Positions 1 through 11,959 of a stretch of DNA of 64,000 nucleotides are shown here, piece after piece. The stretch covers positions 4,891,501-4,955,500 of the forward strand of contig JBBBDQ010000330.1 of the NCBI GenBank assembly GCA_037127315.1. Reading direction: 5' to 3'. Both the position numbers and the translations under genes were made by a program. The notes under the pieces are model-generated. The model was not told the DNA's origin and ran no database searches. It saw nothing but the letters and a program-made list of their open reading frames with translations. How positions within the stretch are numbered: position 1 is the first letter of the stretch; each line of letters opens with the position of its first letter. This stretch comes from Ascarosepion bandense. Its lineage: Eukaryota > Mollusca > Cephalopoda > Sepiida > Sepiidae.

Positions 1-244
1 AATAAAAATAATCACAACATTCTATGTGTATTTGCAGGTGTAAGCACACATACACTATAAAAAAATGCACCAATGAAAGGTACATATAAAAAAAACTTCA
101 TCTTCTTCCCTATGAAACATTGGGCTTCTTTTTAACACCACATCGAAAATGGCATGCTAATTGTAGGAGTTCTAGTGCAAATTTTATTTACAAGCAGTCC
201 CCATCTGCATGTATACACATTTTTAGAATAGTGCAATCCAGTTT

Positions 245-430
245 GAATTCAGTTTCTTTCCCTTAAACTGTTCGCCACTAGTCTGTCCTAATATTTTACT
301 CATAGTTGGTAGAAGGATTCATGCTTTTTCCGAGGGTATTAGGACATAAGTGAATGTATTGAACTCTACTGAAATTTGAACTCTGCTTTCCAATTTATCA
401 ATCTCAGCTGCCAACTTAATCGTACCTCCC
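245..430 (-). repeat. tRNA-derived SINE, family A, fragment
   Basis: Shares the block reading roughly GGTATT-...-ATAAGTGAATG...GAATT..ACT.GAA.TT.GAACTC with the copies at 2105, 11960 and 32875. This is the SINE body in reverse orientation, ending towards its tRNA-like head. It is diverged and partial. Confidence 0.6.
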
Positions 431-869
431 CAACTTTAGGATGGCATAAAGCTGAATAGAAATAAATGCAAAGTGGAAGAATTTGTGCTCACCTTCCAAG
501 TGATGAATTCCTGCCTGAAAAATCAGCATCAATGAGGAAAAATATACTTGCCTTCGATAATTGTAGGATTTTTATAGAAATTTATTTTAACTAAATTGGA
601 AAAGGTCATACGTGACGGCTTACAAAATTACTATAATTATTACTGTACCATCACAAATACTCTCATTCACTTTTATTAGATGATTATAGGAAAGTGTTTC
701 TAATATTTATACTATTTATATTCAGACTATTATCAGAATGTTAGGACCATTATGCCTTCCAGCCTTCCTCAGGGATACATTGATCTGGACAACCAACAAG
801 GAATTCTGAACTGAATATATATTTAATTTACAGAAATAGACTGTTTTCATTCAACTGCAAATATTATTT
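431..869. other. No feature seen
   Basis: AT-rich DNA without a recognisable exon, RNA gene or repeat family seen elsewhere in the window. Confidence 0.5.
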
Positions 870-1010
870 AGTTCTTATTTATAGCACTTCTCAGTTATTG
901 CTTGCTCTTTTCCACCTAGTCCAAGCACACACTGCCTAATTCAGGGATTGAACTCATAACCACTGTTAACAAATTCACGAATCAACACTTGAATCCACTA
1001 AGACAATTTT
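870..1010 (-). repeat. tRNA-derived SINE, family B, fragment
   Basis: Reverse complement of the head seen at 42550. It includes the B-box-like GGGATTGAACTCA (on the + strand here) and the AGTCCAAGCACACACTGCC body. The same order recurs at 9650-9900. Confidence 0.65.
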
Positions 1011-1595
1011 CTGTAGTGAACTTGGAGCCTTAATCCTAACATACCCGTTGATTAATGCTCCTGTCATTGCTACTTATTTGCTGTCATTTGTCTTATTTAT
1101 TAGCAACTTCTATATTGTGTTTATTATTATTCTCAGCCTACTAAAGAGGTCTTCATAGCCCGGCATGAATATGCTGAGTCTTTCAAATGTCTAACTCTTG
1201 AATTTTTTCTAGTCTTGTATTCTCACTGCTCCTTTTCCTCCATGCACAATCAGTCATGTTCGATTTCATTGTTTCACCACTTCATTACAGCTTTTCAATG
1301 TTCCTCCAGCCTTAATTTTAGAGGTGCAAGGCTTGTTTCACCTTTATATATTTTGTTCTCTAATATACACTGAAATTAAAACGATATTCGTCTCTTTATC
1401 CATTTTTATCATTTTTCAATGGTAAAATAGATACCATCCTGATTTGGCATTTAAGTTTGTTTTTTTTTTGTTTTTTTTTCCACTTAAATTTATTTCTTCA
1501 CATGCAATATCCACTGATGTTAAAAGCAAAAACATTTAATGAAAGATATCACAATCTTCTCAACCTATGAAGGTCCTTTGTTGGGCATCAGCCTT
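1011..1595. other. No gene seen; short T tracts
   Basis: AT-rich sequence with T tracts near 1460-1480. No exon-like conserved peptide in any frame. Confidence 0.45.
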
Positions 1596-1599
1596 CACC

Positions 1600-1830
1600 A
1601 CATCATGGGGTGGAATGGTCCACGAGCCTATTGTGCTGACCCAATACATGTTATTATGAATAGATGTGATGTACTTGAGTGATCATGTCTCTTTTTAGTT
1701 CATAATCACCCAATGGTATTTGTGCATAAGTGATTGAATCTGACTAATTTGAACTCAGCTTCACTTTCTCCTGAGCCATTATCCATTAGAGCCTTTGACA
1801 TGCTTAGTCAGGTACTGATTAGGTTCAACA
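1600..1830 (-). repeat. Diverged family A SINE
   Basis: Contains the family A elements TGATCATGTCTCTTTT, GGTATTTGTGCATAAGTGA and the tRNA-like TATCCATTAGAGC end, in the same reverse order as the better copies. Divergence is high. Confidence 0.45.
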
Positions 1831-2104
1831 TCTCTTAACTTTAATAATCAGATCAGAACCAGTGTTTCAATGTCATCTGGCCACAAGCCAACTCAATCAA
1901 CTTTAAAAGGAAAGTTGAAAGTGAGTTTTGTTTTGTAAATAATTATTAAATGTTGACTATTTATACTAAAAATGTTTCTGTTTTTGAAGACCAATTGTAA
2001 TAACTGATGTATCTTCCCAACTACTAATCATATGTACTAGTTAAGACTAAATTTGGAGTACACTAATAAGCTTTACCTTTGCACAGTAATGACAGCCTAC
2101 ATAG

Positions 2105-2440
2105 TGGATTAAAAATACCAATCATTCCCAGTGGAGCAGAGGCTATCAACAAGAGAGTTGTCAATGTTCCTCTAACTTGTCTATTTTACAGGTAGGGGTA
2201 TTGACCCTATGCAAACCTCTTTATCCTCAAGTGAGGTAGACTGGCTGTCAACCAAAGCTATAGAACCCAATCTGTCCTGCTATTTAACCCATAGCTGGAG
2301 GGAGAAGAAATGGATTAATACTTTTTCCAAGGGTATTTGTACATAAGTGAATGCAACGAATTCAACTGGAATTCAAACTTGACTCTCCGATTTCGCATTT
2401 TGAACTGATATCTGCTGCCCTGCAACCACACATTCAGTGG
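2105..2440 (-). repeat. tRNA-derived SINE, family A
   Basis: Closely resembles 11960-12270 and 32875-33160. Shared blocks are GTAGACTGGCTG.CAACCA, CTATAGAACCCAATCTGTCC, the GGGTATT..ACATAAGTGAATGCAA motif and the GATATCTGCTGC end. On the minus strand the right end reads as a degenerate tRNA head. A 111-codon frame at 2351-2686 starts in this repeat and has no recognisable homology. Confidence 0.7.
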
Positions 2441-3225
2441 TTTAAAGGAAAGTTGTTATTCTCTTCCATGACAATGTACTGTAGGAATAACACTGGAAAA
2501 AATTTGGGGGCTCCACTGGTCTGTCCTACTCTACTCATATTCACCTCCAACCAATTATCATTTTTATTCACGGCAAAAGGTTTTCATAGGGAAAAACTTT
2601 CTTTAATGAAAACCAAATTAAAGAGTTCATGTCAAAACCAGATGGAATTTACCAAAAAGGTATCAAAGCACTGTCTAATGTGGTAAAAAGTTGCTAGATA
2701 TAACTGTGAATATATAATTGAATAAAATATAATTGTACATTTTTTAAATAATGTTGATAAACCTAAGCAGAAATTATTTATGACTCGACCTAATAATTAT
2801 CAGCAATTCATGACTCTGAGTAATAATTATCAGCATAAACGTTCATCAATTTATAATTCGAACTAATAATTGTGAACATTCTTTAAAATCGAGTTTAAGT
2901 TACCAAATAAGAATGTCATTAATAAAGTCTAACAATGAAGATGTTTGGAAGTCAAAATAAGTTGAATAATAAAAGGTCTGTTTCAGAGTTATAATTTCTG
3001 TCTGAATTTCTGTTGTGAACCCAGAATAGGTCTGGAAGAAAACTCAAACTCGGGAATTAGTGAAACATATATATTAAATGAAAAACAAATACAAGAGTGT
3101 TACCTGTCAATCTGACTGCCAAGTATTAGACCGGGGTGACTCAACCCAACTCAACTCCACCCTGAGGCATATTCTCCCGGTATTCATAATAGTAGGAAGA
3201 GTTCATTATAGTCCAAAAAGGGTAA
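2441..3225. other. No gene seen; left flank of the gypsy remnant
   Basis: AT-rich sequence. If the gypsy element kept a 3' LTR it would lie here (minus orientation), but I found no matching second LTR right of 6520. A 126-codon + strand frame at 3078-3458 overlaps the decayed pol tail on the other strand and is not considered a gene. Confidence 0.4.
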
Positions 3226-5159
3226 GTCCCATAACAACCCCACTTTTAAGCCTTTACTTCCGTAGGGTATCAATATTGTTTCTTTTTAGGATTTATAACG
3301 ATAGGATCCATGAACTTCCGTTTCCTTTTAGATTGTCATGGATCTGGGGCTGTTTGGGGTATCTGTATGTTGAAGGTGTCGTATATGGTATCCATAACTA
3401 CTTCTTCCTGGGAAGTACTGTTGGAGTCATCCAACAGTTGTTTCCTGTTTTGATTTAGGTGTCTCTTATAAGAGACCTGAGGGCCTAGGATTATGTAAAC
3501 CATATTTCCAATCCTCTTTTCTATTGTGCCAGGTTCCCAGAAAGATGTTACTTTTAACCATCTTGTAGAATACTTCCTTGTTTTGTTTGTTTAGGCAACA
3601 ATTTGTCAAAAACAGATCGTATTTTACGCGCAAACATTATTTCTGCCATAGATAGTGATGATAGCATGTTGACGTTTGGTGTGATCCTGTACACTTGTAA
3701 GAACTGCTGCAGGGCCTTTTCCATGGGAGTGCCGCAAGCTTTTCTCAGGGCTCTTTTTAGGGTGTCATCAAAACGTTCTGCTTGGCCATTTGACCTTGGG
3801 TGGTATGGTTTATCTGGAAAGTTTCACAGAATTCTTTAAAGTCGGCCATTGTAAATTGAGTTCCATTGTCACTGACCAAGCAATCTACTACCCCAAAACA
3901 GGCGAATAATTTGTGAACCTAGTTTGTTGTTACCTTTGTAGTGCGTGTTTTGTTTTTTGTTTTTTACATAGGAACACTTCCAGCCATTTTATAAAACTAT
4001 CTGCGACAATTAAATAGTAAAAACCCTGTAACAGATCTGCAAAGTCCACGTGTATCCTTGACCAAAGTTGGTTTGTCTTTGGTCACGGCTTATATGTAAC
4101 AGTGGATGCTTTTGCCACCAAGGCATAGCCCTTGCATATGTTAACAATGTTTACAATGTCCTGGTTCATTTTAGGCCTGTATATTAACTGTGCATTAGAT
4201 TTTTCATCCTATTTTTCCCCAGATGATCAACATGAAAATCCTTCAGAATTCTCTTCTGTATGTTTTTTGGGAATAATGACTCTCTTGCTGTATAGGAGTA
4301 CATTGTCACATACAGAAAAACTGTTTGAAATGTGTTGGTCCATCTCTGAGATTTTTGTTTTTGTTGTGTTAATGAATTCATCCTTGAGGGTTTCATTTTT
4401 TATTTCATGTAGAGTCACCAGGAGTTCTCTAATAGTGCTACACAATAAAGTTTTTATTTCTCCCTCCGTTTGTAGTGAAGCGATCACAGAATCTTCTAAA
4501 GGTTCACTATGTCTTGGAACCAGTCTTGATAGTCTGTCAACATGACAGATTTTTTTCGAGGAGAGATATTTCAACTTGAAATTGTAATTTAGAAGAATTT
4601 GTTTGGCGTATAAATGGGTAGGCCTTTTTAACCGAAAATGCTGAGTAGTGGTTTATGATCCATTTGTAGTGTGAAAAATCTTCCATGTATGTAATGGTGA
4701 AATTTTGTGACTGCAAAAACAATTCCTAATGCTTCCTTTCCTATTTGGGAATAATGTTTCTCTGCTGGGAACAGGGTCTTTGATGCATGAGCGGCGGACT
4801 TTTACCTTCCATCTGACATTTTGTGAAGGATGCACGCTCCTATTCTGTATGAGCCTACATTGCTAACAATTATAATCTCGAAGTTTGGGTCATAGTGTGT
4901 AAGGAATAAGTCTGACATTATGGTTTTGATAGTTTTATGGAATGCCTTCCAGCATTCAGGTGTCCATTCCCAAACCTTACCTTTTCTTAAAAGCTTGTTT
5001 GGCAGTGCATGGATGTTATGCATGTTTGGGATAAATGCTTGGTAATAGTTTGCTAATTCCAAGAAGCTCTGTAGCACTGTGGCATTTTTCAGAGCCGGCA
5101 TGTCCTTCATTGCAGTGGCCCTTTCTGGGTCCAGTTTCCTGTCATCTTCATCTATGACT

Positions 5160-5581
5160 AGCGGAACATGTGGAATTTCCACGGAAGGATGAGTATGATT
5201 TCCTGGAAAAATTTTATTTGTCATACTACAAATGATAGTAACATCTTCAAACATAAAGGTATTGGATAATAAAATAACGATAACACAGTCATTTTATTAA
5301 AATATCTATAAAAGTAATGTTCACAGACGCTACTTTACTGTAATATTATATTAAGCGGCGTATGCACAGACCATAACCAAAATACTGTACGCTATTTTGT
5401 GAGAGATTTTGAAAGAGAAAATGTTTCTTTAATTACTGAAAAATCATGGCTTCTGTGTCCATTGTAAACAGAAAAGACCAACTGAATAAAGGCCAAGGGT
5501 GTAGAGGCCAGAAATTTTATTAGGTCACAGGATACAACAACAAACCTACCTATTTTTACTATATTGAACAGTACACGCACC

Positions 5582-5627
<46 letters not shown>

Positions 5628-5842
5628 TACTGCTACAACCACCAGCTTAAGCTGCTACTGATACGGTAATGCTATAGGCTCTCTCCTCCTACTCTCACTC
5701 TTTACTACCCTTCTGTTTGGCAAAGGTGAGAGAAACTGAGAAGAGTAGCGTTTAAAAAGATAGAGGGGAAGGATAAGCTCGTATAGAGAGTAAGTGGCAT
5801 AACAGATGGAGTAACTAAGGAAGGAACAAGCAGAATTATTAT
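5160..5842. repeat. Insertion splitting the gypsy RT/RNase H junction
   Basis: The RT frame stops matching near 5842 after a YLSHII-like peptide and resumes near 5165. The intervening roughly 680 bp has no pol similarity. It contains a (CA)n tract at about 5585-5625 and no recognisable coding. Its origin was not identified, and a target duplication is not clear. Confidence 0.55.
5585..5625. repeat. (AC)n microsatellite
   Basis: About 20 uninterrupted AC units. Confidence 0.95.
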
Positions 5843-6599
5843 ATGATATGGCTCAGATATTTCATTTCTTTCATGAAGAAGTTAAATTTACCTTCTTTTA
5901 TTTTGAAGCCATAGTCCTGTATTTGTGAAAACATTTTGTGGACGTGTTCCTGGTGTTGTTCCAAGCTTTTACTGTTTATTAAGATGTTGTCTAGGTAAGT
6001 GATCGCAAAATCAAGTCAGCCTAGCATGATATCCTTAACTTGTTGAAAAATAGCTGGTGTGAACTTGACTCTGACTCCAAACGCAAGCCTTTCAAATTTA
6101 TATAAACTCCTATGTGTGTTTATACATAATGATTTTGAGATTTCTTCATCGACGAGTATCTGGAGGTAAGCTTCGCTAAGATCATTTTTTTTTTTTTTTT
6201 TTTTTTTTTAACTTGTTTCCAGTAAGTTTTGTAAAAACTTTTTCTGGGCTTAGAAGTGGATAATGATAATCCTTAAGTGCTGCATTTAGTCAGATTTTCT
6301 ATTTTCTGGCAAAAAGCGTTGATTGGTAAATCCCAAAGATTGAATTGTTGCATCCAATCTGTGCCAAATAAATTGTTGGTGCTTTTTAACACAAACATTT
6401 TCATTTTGGTAGTTCCGTTAAAAGTAATGTTCATAATAATTTCACTCTCAAATTTAATTTTCTTACCTGCCACCGATCTAGCTATTTTGTTGTTTTTCAG
6501 CATGGTTGGTTTATTCAACCTTTTCCAAGTATGCTGGTTGAGTGAAATTTCTGCTTTGAGTAAGCTGTGTGTGTAAGATGTGCTTGTTCACTTAGTATC

Positions 6600-7125
6600 A
6601 TGTCCTGTCTTTGATCAGATAATTATAGTCATTATGAATGCTATAACTTTGGTACATTTCATGTGATAAATTGCTCACTGTAAAGCACATCCTAATAGAC
6701 TGCAAAGAATACAAGAAAATGCGCAACAAGTACTATGATGTGCAAAACCTTACTATGCTTTTCAATACAATGCACCTGTAGTTAAAAAACCATGAAGTTG
6801 TGTACAAAATATTTAGATTTTGGTATTGAGTGACCTATGAAAGTTGTCATGCCACTGAACAACAACCAACCACCCATGACTATAAGACCAACTGTGGTTA
6901 CCTCTATCTTGGTGCTCTATTATTGATATTCTTATTATTGTAAAAGTATAAATGCCAGGTCAGCATCTGACAGAAATAAATTCACCTTATCGAGGAAGAA
7001 AGCTTTCTGAAGCATGTGTATGCCAATTTTTCCGACACTTGAGTTGGGTTATTGTAGCCTTTTTCCAAGTTGCCCTAAGCCAACACGGAAGAGTAGGCTG
7101 ATTAACATAAAAATATTAAAACCTG
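6600..7125 (+). pseudogene. Non-LTR retrotransposon 3'-end remnant
   Basis: One frame reads LTVKHILIDCKEY followed by KYYDVQNLTMLFN. This resembles the H-x(n)-C-P-like C-terminal segment after the RT domain of jockey/RTE-type LINEs, where a -HIL--C--- motif precedes the final helices. The 3' part near 7050-7110 reads like a Pro/Lys/Arg-rich LINE terminus. Broken by stops. Confidence 0.45.
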
Positions 7126-7514
7126 AGAGGGTCACAGGAGAAACAATAAAATAAAAGCATCTACTCAAAACTTACCTGTATGTACACTGAGATCATTTTC
7201 TCCAATCTGCTATAGACAATGATAACAAACAATAAAATAATGAAAAATATCATCATATAATTGTCTCATAGCCTAACACTAATCTAATATAGAACATTCA
7301 GTGTGAATTAAATTCATAGCATTTACTGATTCACTATTTAGCCTAATAACATTCAAAGAAAAAAGAAAATCAAATCACCAATACATTCATAAATTGCTAT
7401 AAAACTCCCACAATCTAACAAATGCAGAAAACTAATCTTTAGCTACATAGGTATAAAAGGGAACATAAAAACAAATATATTGGCAAAAAAAAAAAAGCCA
7501 CTAATATGTAAAAT
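7126..7514. other. No feature seen
   Basis: AT-rich sequence, no conserved peptide or repeat recognised. Confidence 0.45.
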
Positions 7515-8146
7515 TATGGCAAACATGGACTTGCATGCCAGCAATAAGATGGACTGTCAAAAAGATGGCTTTTACCATGATACTTTTTTTCTTTTTTTTA
7601 ATTTTTAACTACTTCACATTTTGGCAATGTTTATTTTTAAAAAGCAATGATTAGAATTGTAATAAAACCTAAGCACATGAAAGTGTCTCGATACATTTTC
7701 TTTGTTCTTGAGAATTTACAACAAGACTAATAAACACTATTCATTTGTTAGTGTTTATTTGTACTATTATATCATTTATTAGAATGGTTTGCAAAACATC
7801 GGCTAATTGGCAATTGATTCAAACATCATGAAATAGTAAATAAGGCTCTCCTTATAGTTGATTCACATGTTTTAATAATTTAGTAAATGTTTATGAATAA
7901 AAACTTTTCACATTTATTTCTTCATAAATTGGTAAATGATAAATAATGCATTGCCCTAGTTTTAATTGTATTAGTTAATGGATTTTTGTAAATATAAAAT
8001 TATTCTTGTAAATAAATAATCTAATAGTGTTTTAATGTTTTTGTTGTAAATTCTCAAAAATAAAAATTCATTTTCATCATATGTTAGCTTTATTCTAATA
8101 ATCGCTTTTAAAACCATAAACATTGCCGAAGAGAAAAAAATAGTTA
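7515..8146. repeat. Foldback (inverted-repeat) element, family G
   Basis: Begins and ends with related inverted segments. TTGGCAATGTTTATTTTTAA near 7621 pairs with the reverse of sequence near 8090-8130, and GAGAATTTACAACAA near 7712 pairs with TTGTAAATTCTCAA near 8044. The interior resembles 27925-28600. No coding capacity. Looks like a non-autonomous DNA element with long inverted repeats. Confidence 0.55.
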
Positions 8147-8159
8147 AAATAATAATGGT

Positions 8160-8400
8160 ATCAATTCCAGTTGGGGTTCGTTATATTCATTTATACGCAA
8201 ATACCCAAAAGGTATCAATTCACTTCTTCCTCAACTATGGCTTAATTAGTAACATTTTTATTACTAAATCATTATCTCCTTGATCCAAAAATTCTTTGAA
8301 TCTAAAGATATTTTTTGGTTTAAAATAACTTACAAAGAGTTGATAAGCTGTAAAAAATGAATCAGTTGATATTATCCTTAATTCTTTACCATTTTGTAAA
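8160..8400 (+). repeat. Family A SINE, + orientation, 5' truncated
   Basis: Contains CATTTATACGCAAATACCC followed by AAAGGTATCAATTCAC, the forward form of the family A body, and a 3' extension also present after the chimeric element at 10790-10930. Confidence 0.6.
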
Positions 8401-8429
8401 AGACAATATTTGTCTTCTGATTTGCTGCT

Positions 8430-8531
8430 GCTGTTTTTTTTTTTTGTCACCCCCCCCCCATTCTCTTATTGCCTTTTTTATTATTATTATTGTATTATTA
8501 TTGTATTATTATATTATTATTATTATTATTG
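8430..8531. repeat. Low-complexity T, C and (ATT)n tracts
   Basis: T tract, C tract and imperfect ATT units at about 8472-8531. Confidence 0.9.
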
Positions 8532-8545
8532 TCCTGCATTTTTAA

Positions 8546-9251
8546 AGATAGTGGAGTAGTTTTTCCATTGCCTTCTCTCTGGTTCTGGAATTAAAGATTT
8601 CCCTCTCTTAGATTTGTTACCACACAAAGCTCAATAGTCCAGTCGACCTGTTATTAAACCCACAGCTGGGAGTTACTGCAATGATATTGGACAGAATTTG
8701 AACGAAAGTTAATAGAATGGCTATAAAGTTTCCACAAAATAAATATATATTTGTTTAATTATCATTTTAAACTATTTTACATTTTGATAAAGTGATATGA
8801 GAAAAGCAGACAGCCAAAAATTTAGTTACCTGTTCTCATGACATAGATAATTTGCATGAACATTAATTGAAATTTTTGATTGAGCCAATTTATTACTGTT
8901 ACTGTTTCATTAGATATGATCTAAATACATACCTAGAATGTATCACAAAGTGTCATTTTGAAGCATAACTTTAGTCCATCATTTAACACATTATTTACAC
9001 CAAGTTTATTCTCCCAGGCAAATTTGTATTATTTCCTATTGACAATCCCTTTTTTCCTCTTTTTTTTTTTTAATACTACCAGATTTTAAATATGGAGCAT
9101 TTAGATTGCTCAAATTATTTTCCCTCTTGCCGGAAATACTTCATTGCAGGGAATGACTGAATCTGAAGATAATGGTGGAGTAGCTGTAACGTCAGTGGAC
9201 TGAGATGTCAAAACTTTAGTTGTGCATACAAAGTTCACCTGTGATTAATTT

Positions 9252-9298
<47 letters not shown>

Positions 9299-9648
9299 CA
9301 TCTACAAGCAATATTTATATTTTGTATCACTATGTAATTTAATAAGTTAAAAATCATAAGTTTAAAAATTTATCCTACCTGTGATAACTCAAAGGCAATA
9401 TGAGTGAATTAAATTGTTTATAGCTGCTTAAACTTGAAAATGTTTGCTAAAAATTTGTTTACTATTTTGAAAATTTTTTTTTATTTTTTTTTTTTTTTTA
9501 GTGGAGGGGATAGACTTTAGTTTTGATTTGTTGTCACATCTGCACTTTAAGATGTAAACAAAATTTCTTCTTTTTTTTTTTTTTTTTTTTTTTTTGTTAA
9601 TCTACATGGATAATGTTCCCATTTCACTGCCTGGGTCTATAAATATAT
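8546..9648. other. No gene seen; long T tracts
   Basis: AT-rich. Contains a 45-base T run at 9254-9298 and further T tracts near 9480-9500 and 9570-9594. They may be the poly-A ends of minus-strand retroposed copies, but no body was recognised. Confidence 0.5.
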
Positions 9649-9649
9649 C

Positions 9650-9900
9650 GCCTAATTCTTATTTTTAGTACTGCTCATTTATTGCTCACCATTTTCAGAG
9701 TCCAAGTACACACTGCCAGGCCAAGGGATTGAACTCACAATTACTATTTTGCCAAATTAATAAATCAACACTTTAATTCACTATGGTATTGTTCCATATT
9801 GTCAGCCGAAATATTGTCATATAACAATGATGACAATAGTTCAGATGTAAATAGTGTAAATAATGATAACTCCTCATCCTGGAAATTCTAGTCTCTTCTT
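9650..9900 (-). repeat. tRNA-derived SINE, family B
   Basis: Reverse orientation of the 42.5-kb copy: TACTGCTCA, AGTCCAAGTACACACTGCC, GGGATTGAACTCAC and a 3' block with GATGACAATAGTTCAGATGT and AACTCCTCATCC. Confidence 0.7.
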
Positions 9901-10315
9901 TCTCCTCCCCCATTGTGATTGCTTTGTTTTCTTAATAATCCCCTTTTTTGTTGATTGGAGAGAAGAAAACTGCATATAGATATATGGGTTATTTGCATGT
10001 AGTTAGAAACTGGTAACAAAAAAACTAATGTGGAATCATTTGTACTAAATATAAGTGTCATCTGAAATAATCATGCTGGTGTTTTATCACTCGACTTATA
10101 AGCATGCTCATTCAATTAAGTGTACTACTAGGAATTTCTATTTTAGTTAAATAATCCTAGAATAAAATAATTGTGCCATGGAGAAAATTATTTGAAAATT
10201 AATAAGTATTCTATACCAAATGCTAGGAAATTGAAGAAAATAATTGTTCTAGCACTTATATTTTGTACACAAAAGTAGTTTGAATCAATAGTTAAGTCAT
10301 GCATCTTAGTTTTGG
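9901..10315. other. No feature seen
   Basis: AT-rich, no conserved peptide or known repeat. Confidence 0.45.
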
Positions 10316-10386
10316 CAGGCTTATGGCCACATCACACTGAAACACTAATTCCTATATGATTACCGAAGTTGAACAACATCGAACCT
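10316..10386 (+). pseudogene. 5S rRNA-like module 1 (5' half)
   Basis: Reads GCTTATGGCCACATCACACT, then a gapped match to the 5S helix I-III region including GATTACCGAAGTTGAACAAC and a CATCG.. block. This matches the first about 70 bases of animal 5S rRNA with substitutions. Box C is absent. It is a decayed copy preceding a second, longer 5S-like module. Confidence 0.7.
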
Positions 10387-10554
10387 AAATTTGGAGAAAA
10401 AAACCAAAAAACATGACATTAGTAGCACACCCTGTTGCATCGTCAGATGCATGTTATAGCAGCTTTTAGCAATTGATGAGAAAAATATGTAATATCTGGG
10501 TGGCCCATTAAATTACCTCAAGTTGTATGTGGCAACCCCTAAATTAAAACACTG

Positions 10555-10671
10555 CTTACAGCCATATCAGGTTGAAACACTGATCCCAAATGATCATTGA
10601 AGTTATACTGAGCCTAATCAGTACCTAGATGGGTGACAGCTTGGGAACACCAGATGCTGTAAGCTTGGATG
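10555..10671 (+). pseudogene. 5S rRNA-like module 2, nearly full length
   Basis: About 117 bases collinear with animal 5S rRNA: ACAGCCATATCAGGTTGAAA at the start, CATTGAAGTTA in box A, TAGATGGGTGAC in the intermediate element and TGGGAACACC in box C, ending TGCTGTAAGCTT. The internal polymerase III promoter elements are the best preserved parts. Substitutions throughout make a functional ribosomal RNA unlikely. It abuts a tRNA-like SINE at 10672, suggesting a 5S-headed SINE. Confidence 0.8.
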
Positions 10672-10930
10672 CATGGGTGGTGTAATGGATAATGGTTTGG
10701 AATTGTTAATCAGAGAGCCAAGTTCCAATTCCTGTTGGATTCATTATGTATGTTTATGCACAAATACCCTTGGAGAAAGGTATGAATCCACCTTTTCTCC
10801 TCCATCTATGTGTTAATTAGTAAGGTTTGTATCACTAAACCAAAAAAAGATTATGCAGTTTAAATATTTTCTGGCTTTAAATAAACTGCAAAGGATTGAT
10901 TAACTGTAGAAAACAATCAATAAGTTTGGC
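10672..10930 (+). repeat. Family A SINE fused to 5S-like head
   Basis: Starts GGTGGTGTAATGGATAATGG (A-box-like) with AAGTTCCAATTCC (B-box-like), followed by the family A body (TATGCACAAATACCC, GGTATGAATCC) and its 3' extension. It begins directly at the end of the 5S-like module, so the whole of 10316-10930 may be one chimeric element. Confidence 0.7.
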
Positions 10931-11958
10931 AGGAGTAGATATTTCAGACCATTTGATCATAGTTCCTTAAAATTATTATGGCTAACCAGTTTGTGGATAA
11001 GTTTGATTTCCCTTTTTGAAGTTTGTCACCTTTTAAATGGAAATATAGGTTTGTAAATCTTACCAGTATATCTCTAAGCAATACTACAAATCTGTAAAAA
11101 TGCAAGAAGTTATTGAATAAAATGAAATGTGACTTTATTTTAAAGGTATTTACTTCAGAATGTATAGTAACAAGATTTGCTGATATAGTTGTAAATTCAA
11201 ATATTAATCTTGCTTGTTTATACAATATATGCAAACAATTTTCATATACAGATGCTTATATTTTCATAAAATTAATTCAATGGTCATAAAATGTGGCTTT
11301 CTGTACTTTATTTTTAACTCTTGGGTGTGAGGGTGGAGTGGAATGATACTGGCCAACCCTGCTTTTGAATGAACCTCCATGTGGCTTTGTTTGTAAACAA
11401 ACAACTTTGAAAGCAATCAGCCAATCAGAATAGACCACTTGATTGTCCTACTTATATTCAGCTAAGCTGATGGTTAATAAAATATTTTTGTTTTTCTTTT
11501 CTCCTTTAATTTTATTATTTAAAATTTAAGTTACATCAAGTAGGAAATTTTCATTAAAAACCATTTATGAAGAATTTTTTTTTTTTTTTAATTAGCTTAT
11601 TTTTATTTTGAGTCTCATTTTGTTTATGCTTATGTTTAACAGGTCTAATACAGGCTTTTCAATCTCTTAACATTTCATTTAACTCAAAGGCTAGATCTGG
11701 AACAGTGTGTAGACATGCAAATCATTCTGAAAAATGTGTAGACATCTGTACATGCTCTTATGACATAGTGGATGTCTCTCTAAGACAGTCAATAACATTT
11801 AAGTTTTATTGGATAAAACCTGCCCAGTTATTTTGTCCTTTTTGGTTAGAATTCTAGAATTTATCTAAAATGCAGAATTTTGCAATTCATCTCCGAGCTG
11901 CTATATAGTGATATTATTATACTTGGATAATTATCAGTAATCACAATACTTCACCTAT
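10931..11958. other. No gene seen
   Basis: AT-rich sequence with T tracts near 11575-11590. A 96-codon minus-strand frame at 10944-11234 has no recognisable similarity. Confidence 0.45.
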
Positions 11959-11959
11959 C

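Larger units (their letters stand above)
3230..6520 (-). pseudogene. Ty3/gypsy-type LTR retrotransposon pol remnant (protease-RT-RNase H-integrase)
   Basis: The parts read on the minus strand from right to left in pol order. The end of an aspartic-protease region is at about 6518-6273. The reverse-transcriptase palm is at about 6110-5845; its active-site box reads YLDN instead of the usual Y-x-D-D. RNase H is at about 5165-4600 (NYYQAFIPN, YSQIGKEALGIVFAV). A linker and integrase run from about 4575 to 3430, with the core segment RIHVDFAD...YYLIVADSFIKWLEVF at about 4060-3970 and a C-terminal strand at about 3560-3430. Stops, frameshifts and a roughly 0.68-kb insertion show it is dead. Gag and LTRs were not found. 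It is an old genomic copy. Confidence 0.85.

Noticed and set aside
3078..3458. 126-codon + strand frame as a gene
   Set aside because: Lies opposite the decayed gypsy pol tail and has no recognisable similarity.
10316..10671. Functional 5S rRNA genes
   Set aside because: First unit lacks box C and both carry many substitutions; they are joined to a SINE.
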